Below are positions 59,467 to 64,000 of a DNA stretch of 64,000 nucleotides, one piece after another. Source of the DNA: Larix kaempferi (taxonomy: Eukaryota > Streptophyta > Pinopsida > Pinales > Pinaceae); the NCBI GenBank assembly GCA_027924585.1, contig BSBM01001068.1, forward strand, positions 496,001 to 560,000. The letters run 5' to 3'. The position numbers were made by a program, and so were the translations under genes. Under the pieces are notes generated by a model. That model searched no databases and had not been told where the DNA came from. It worked only from the letters and a program-made list of their open reading frames with translations. Numbering within the stretch: position 1 is the first letter of the stretch; the number at the start of each line of letters is the position of its first letter.

Positions 59467-60161
59467 TGTTGATGTATATGTAACTTCGGAATGTATTTCA
59501 TATATGTATATTGTACTCGTATAGAGATGGTATTATTCCTCTATACGGAAGTGTTTGTATTCCTATAGAGATGTTATTATTCCTCTATACGGAAGTGTCG
59601 TCATTTATATTGTAAGTGGACGTAACTTATACTTGATGGGTTATTAGACCACCTTGTCGGGGTCGGCCCTGTATAAGTCATGTGGGTCGAAGGGTTATTA
59701 GACCACCCTATTGGGGGTCGGCCATGTGGGTCAAAGGGTTATTAGACTACCCTATTGGGTGTCATCCCAGTCAGCATTATGTTATGTGGTTAAGTTAAGG
59801 CTGACCTAGTAAAGGTTATTAGGCAAGTCAAGTCAAGTATAAATAGAGTGCGGGAGGCACTCTATTTCATCATTCTATTCTATTCTCTCTCACACTCTCG
59901 GAAGAGTGGTGCACTTGTGGAGGAGGAGAAGTTGCTGCTAGGAGATGTCTATCTCCTATGCTTGGGTTGTATCATTGCTCTATCTATCTTTGAGGAAGTT
60001 ATTGGGGTTTTTCACCTTTATGGTTTTCCCCAAGTAAACTCTGTGTCTCTTGTGTGCTTTCATTATGGTGTCCATGATTGATATGCTGTAGATATGCTGT
60101 ACATGTTGTTCTCTCAGTTAATATCCTAGATCAGATTGAAGTAAATTCTAAAAAATGAACA
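59467..60161 (+). repeat. LTR of element A type inside the duplicate
   Basis: 695 bp matching 13089-13771, starting TGTTGATG and ending ATGAACA. It has the TATA box (59838) and hairpin. No 5' partner or internal domain accompanies it, only the truncated 3' repeat region on its left. Confidence 0.88.
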
Positions 60162-62363
60162 ATCCGTAACCCAGTTCTAGGAAGAAAAAACGTCACCTCG
60201 AGCATCTACCAATTCTTCAAAGTCCCAAACTTGTGATAGCCCCACTAGGTGAACGGAAGAGGGGAAATATCAACTAATCACTTCGCTTGACCTCATGTTT
60301 AAATCATGTGTGAGAAGAGCTTTCCAAACACATCAATTGATACTATTTTTTTTTCACTCTTTAGTGTCTTATAGTCTTGTTTAGTATCCTTGGACAATTT
60401 ACTCACATTTTCCTAGTCGAAAGGCTCCATCCCTATACTACCGTGGGTGTGTTATAAAACAAAAATGTCTAAAAACTTTTATTAAGCATGTTGGTTGATT
60501 TTAATAGTTGTCATTACTCAGTAGGGCATGCGGGATTGAAACTAATTATGTTGTGACTTGTCTCCAAACCATGCAAAGAAATGAAATGCACAATTTTCCT
60601 TTAGATTAACTCTATCTCAAGAAAGGAGAGGAGTTCTTTTTTGTTTCAAATGTAAACAAACACCCAATGCGATTCAATCTGTTGCTTTTCCTTTTAATGA
60701 ATGGTGAAAAATAATGCCAAGCTACATAAAGAACACTTTTCGAAATCCCAAACAAATGCAAGACGAGCTCTTTTTCAAACACACATCAAATTGTACTAAT
60801 GAAAATATAATGCAAAAATTATTTTGTTTTCTCTTTTCAAATATTTCAAATTACATGAAAACTTTGAAACATAAAATTATTTTCTTTTTTCTTTCAATTC
60901 AAACGAAAGAACTCAATTTCTAGTGGCAAAGAAAATCAAGAAAACAAGTATCCATGTAAGCTAACAAGAATCGAAAAGATTTCAATTACAAAAATGTCCT
61001 TAGTGCTTGTTACTCACAAACAAAAACCTAATCTTTTCAACAACCACAAAACCAATCAATGAATATCAAAAGAGGGCCTTCCCAAAAACTCAAATATTCA
61101 ATCTAAAAGTGAAGTCAATGAATTATGAAACTTGTAAGGGATCAATGTTTACCCAATAAAACAAGAACCAAGAATTCAAGTAAAAGAGGCTTAACACACA
61201 GTCTTCTAGCTCTTCAAAATCAACAAAAAAGATTCTAAAATCAAACAAAAGGACTTTGAAAGGTTTCAGAATAAGAGTTGACAGAAGTCAAAATGCTTAG
61301 AGACAAAATAAATCAGGATAGAAGTGGCATGAATTCAATAAGAGGATCAAGTTGGCATCAAGCAGTTTCATGAACTTGAAAATTGATAAGAGCGAGAAAA
61401 TATGAAAAAAAAATCAAAAGGGAAGGAAATCACTCAATCCAAACACAAGCAAGGCTTTAAACAAGCAACAAAGTTTGTAATCGTAAAGTCTGAGACAAAA
61501 GACTGACAAAATCAAGCCAAAATTCATCTAAAGAAGAGATTATCGCTCCCCTAACACTTTCTATAGAGATATGAAAAGGAATTTAACACCCTCTAGTATC
61601 TTTCTAGGGATTGATGAAGTAATATTATTACTCTGTGCTCCCTTCTAGGTGAGGGATGAAGCCTTGGAAGTGTTAGAAAACACAAGTTTTGCTCATATTC
61701 GAAAGGGGGGGGCAGGATTTTGGCTCATGTATCTCCTCAAAAATGATGAGAGGAGTGAAAAATTGTAGACTACAAGTACACACTTACAAATATCAATCAT
61801 CAAACATAAATACAAAGTGCTAAAAAGCACTACATAAATTTTCCATTGGATTTGCCAGTTTCTGTTGTAGAATATTTCCCCTGCAAACAGGTGAAACTTC
61901 TCTTGGATTGAGACTCCTTCAATCCAATATAGAAAGGAAACAAATGGGTACTAAAATCTCCCAGACCTAATGCAAACACAAGCAGTCAAAGAAGAAGTAA
62001 ATAAAAGGAAGTAGATGTCCTACCTATTTTTCGGATGGTTCACCTTGCTCCTCTTAGATGGTCCAGCTCCTAGTCCCAAGATCCAAGATTTAGATGCCAA
62101 TAGGATCCTTGACAAAGTGGAGGACAAATCCTTTCCAACATAACAAATGTATCAAGTATATATCTAAATATCAAAAGATAGACACATTCACGAATTTACC
62201 ATAAAAGACATGAAATGGGGAGAACAGATCAAGTTTATATTAATGGAAAACCAAATAAGAAGGACTTACAACCATGAATTTGATGCAGCAATAGCTCCTC
62301 TGATATTTCCTTCCAGCCCCTTAAGGTTTCTCTAGGATCATAAGTGTGATGCTCTCACCTTTT

Positions 62364-62968
62364 TGTTGGAATATTCTCACCATCATTTTTTATATTTGCA
62401 TGCCTTGCATGCATACATGCATACTACATGCATCTAGTCATCATGCATGCATTCTGCATGCATCCAATCATCAGTATGGTAGTGTCCCTAGCACCTGGAG
62501 CCTATTTTCATCCCCTTAGAGCCTGCTTTTATCCCTCAGCAGCCCTCCTACCTATCTAGTGCACCTTTTTTCTTCTTCACCTAGATGACATATGCACCCT
62601 ACTACACCTACCTGGATCCTAATAGTCAGTTGCAGCATTGATTGACAAGTTCTTGCATTTATTGCTCAGTTTAAATGCTTGTAGCTTCCAGTTGTCTGTA
62701 TCAGAGTGCCACTTGACCTACTGACAGCCTCATGCGCCCTCCTTGGAGTTTGAATCCCTTGATTTGTGCTCACATGGCTCAGTTAGTCTTAGTTAGACTC
62801 ATTTTACTGACTTTTGACTATTTGTGACTACTACCACTGATTGGGTGATGTCTCCAATGCTATCCAAGCCACACATTGCGGAGAATTCGAATCACCTTTG
62901 GCTAATTCAAATTCACTTCACAGTATTCACATTGTATTCAGTTTTCACAGTGCCAACTTACAGCTAAT
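62364..62968 (+). repeat. Truncated element C LTR inside the duplicate
   Basis: It starts TGTTGGAATA after CTTTT and matches 15976-16560, with extra CATGCAT-type units near 62400-62465. It breaks off at CAGCTAAT and jumps to the element A flank, so it has neither primer site nor internal region. Confidence 0.88.
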
Positions 62969-64000
62969 AGTTGTCATTACTCAGTAGGGCATGTGGGATT
63001 GAAACTAATTATGTTGTGACTTGTCTCCAAACCATGCAAAGAAATGAAATGCACAATTTTCCTTTAGATTAACTCTATCTCAAGAAAGGAGAGGAGTTCT
63101 TTTTTGTTTCAAATGTAAACAAACACCCAATGCGATTCAATCTGTTGCTTTTCCTTTTAATGAATGGTGAAAAAGAATGCCAAGCTACACAAAGAACACT
63201 TTTCGAAATCCCAAACAAATGCAAGACGAGATCTTTTTCAAACACACATCAAATTGTACTAATGAAAATATAATGCAAAAGTTATTTTGTTTTCTCTTTT
63301 CAAATATTTCAAATTACATGAAAACTTTGAAACATAAAATTATTTTCTTTTTTCTTTCAATTCAAACGAAAGAACTCAATTTCTAGTGGCAAAGAAAATC
63401 AAGAAAACAAGTATCCATGTAAGCTAACAAGAATCGAAAAGATTTCAATTACAAAAATGTCCTTAGTGCTTGTTACTCACAAACAAAAACCTAATCTTTT
63501 CAACAACCACAAAACCAATCAATGAATATCAAAAGAGGGCCTTCCCAAAAACTCAAATATTCAATCTAAAAGTGAAGTTAATGAATTATGAAACTTGTAA
63601 GGGATCAATGTTTACCCAATAAAACAAGAACCAAGAATTCAAGTAAAAGAGGCTTAACACACAGTCTTCTAGCTCTTCAAAATCAACAAAAAAGATTCTA
63701 AAATCAAACAAAAGGACTTTGAAAGGTTTCAGAATAAGAGTTGACAGAGGTCAAAATGCTTAGAGACAAAATAAATCAGGATAGAAGTGGCATGAATTCA
63801 ATAAGAGGATCAAGTTGGCATCAAGCAGTTTCATGAACTTGAAAATTGATAAGAGCGAGAAAATATGAAAAAAAAATCAAAAGGGAAGGAAATCACTCAA
63901 TCCAAACACAAGCAAGGATTTAAACAAGCAACAAAGTTTGTAATCATAAAGTCTGAGACAAAATACTGACAAAATCAAGCCAAAATTCATCTAAAGAAGA
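62965..64000 (+). repeat. Third, tandem copy of the element A flank (runs off the window)
   Basis: From 62965 the sequence repeats 60502 onward with a 2,463-bp period and near identity. The two sides of the joint share TAATAG. It shares variants with the second copy (GGGATTGAAAC, CAAAGAAATG) rather than the first (GGGAGTGAAAC, CAAATAAATG). It continues past the window end, so its length is unknown. Confidence 0.9.

Larger units (their letters stand above)
58782..62968 (+). repeat. Segmental duplicate of 12410-16560
   Basis: The segment repeats, in the same order and orientation, the end of the element A 3' repeats, its 3' LTR, the flank starting ATCCGTAAC, and the first 0.6 kb of the element C LTR. 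The left edge falls in the ~90-bp repeat block at ATAGTGGGCCACAT and the right edge at CAGCTAAT inside the element C LTR. Copies differ by scattered substitutions and small indels. Confidence 0.9.

Noticed and set aside
60714-63386. Two similar 69-codon frames (60714 and 63177)
   Set aside because: They are the same duplicated non-coding sequence; the first copy near 14340 lacks the ATG, so there is no conserved gene.

Overview
The window reads as nuclear DNA of a seed plant: AT-rich, gene-poor, and filled with plant-type Ty1/copia retrotransposons around one intact host gene, a plant glyoxal-oxidase-like (GLOX) gene. A large, repeat-rich genome is suggested, possibly a gymnosperm. That assignment is inference; nothing here is diagnostic. 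All recognisable coding material lies on the plus strand.

Layout. (1) 1-1582: no gene seen. (2) 1583-13771: copia element A, with 0.68-kb LTRs and a 5-bp target-site duplication (TSD) differing at one base. Its reverse transcriptase/RNase H (RT-RH) gene is decayed. The RNase H region is split by a 4,979-bp insertion (6414-11392, TSD CCTGG) that carries no visible RT or integrase but one long decayed reading frame of unknown family, about 1,060 codons, ending in a coiled coil and a helical domain. (3) 13772-15975: non-coding repeat. (4) 15976-20536: copia element C, with a perfect TSD CTTTT and a gag-protease-integrase remnant; RT-RH is absent. (5) 20542-24839: AT-rich, with a possible SINE and short duplications. 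(6) 25001-26617: the intact, intronless GLOX gene with TATA box and polyadenylation signals. (7) 31236-33350: a ghost second GLOX copy keeping only the promoter flank and the last ~40 codons plus 3' flank. (8) 33383-57765: a tandem array of one copia family, six 316-bp LTRs alternating with five internal regions, bounded as a whole by near-matching GTAGT/GTAAT. (9) 58782-64000: a duplicate of 12410-16560 (end of element A, its flank, start of element C), followed by a further tandem copy that leaves the window.

How parts relate. Element A was inserted first, then broken by the unknown insertion. Element C landed in the same flank. Part of that nest was copied about 46 kb away and partly duplicated again. 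The copia array sits just downstream of the ghost GLOX gene. Four of five array units keep an identical 3,930-nt gag-pol span although each is interrupted by stop codons; unit 5 keeps an uninterrupted integrase-RT-RNase H frame. The most novel-looking items are the unknown insertion with its unplaced protein, the five-unit shared-LTR array, and the ghost GLOX duplicate.
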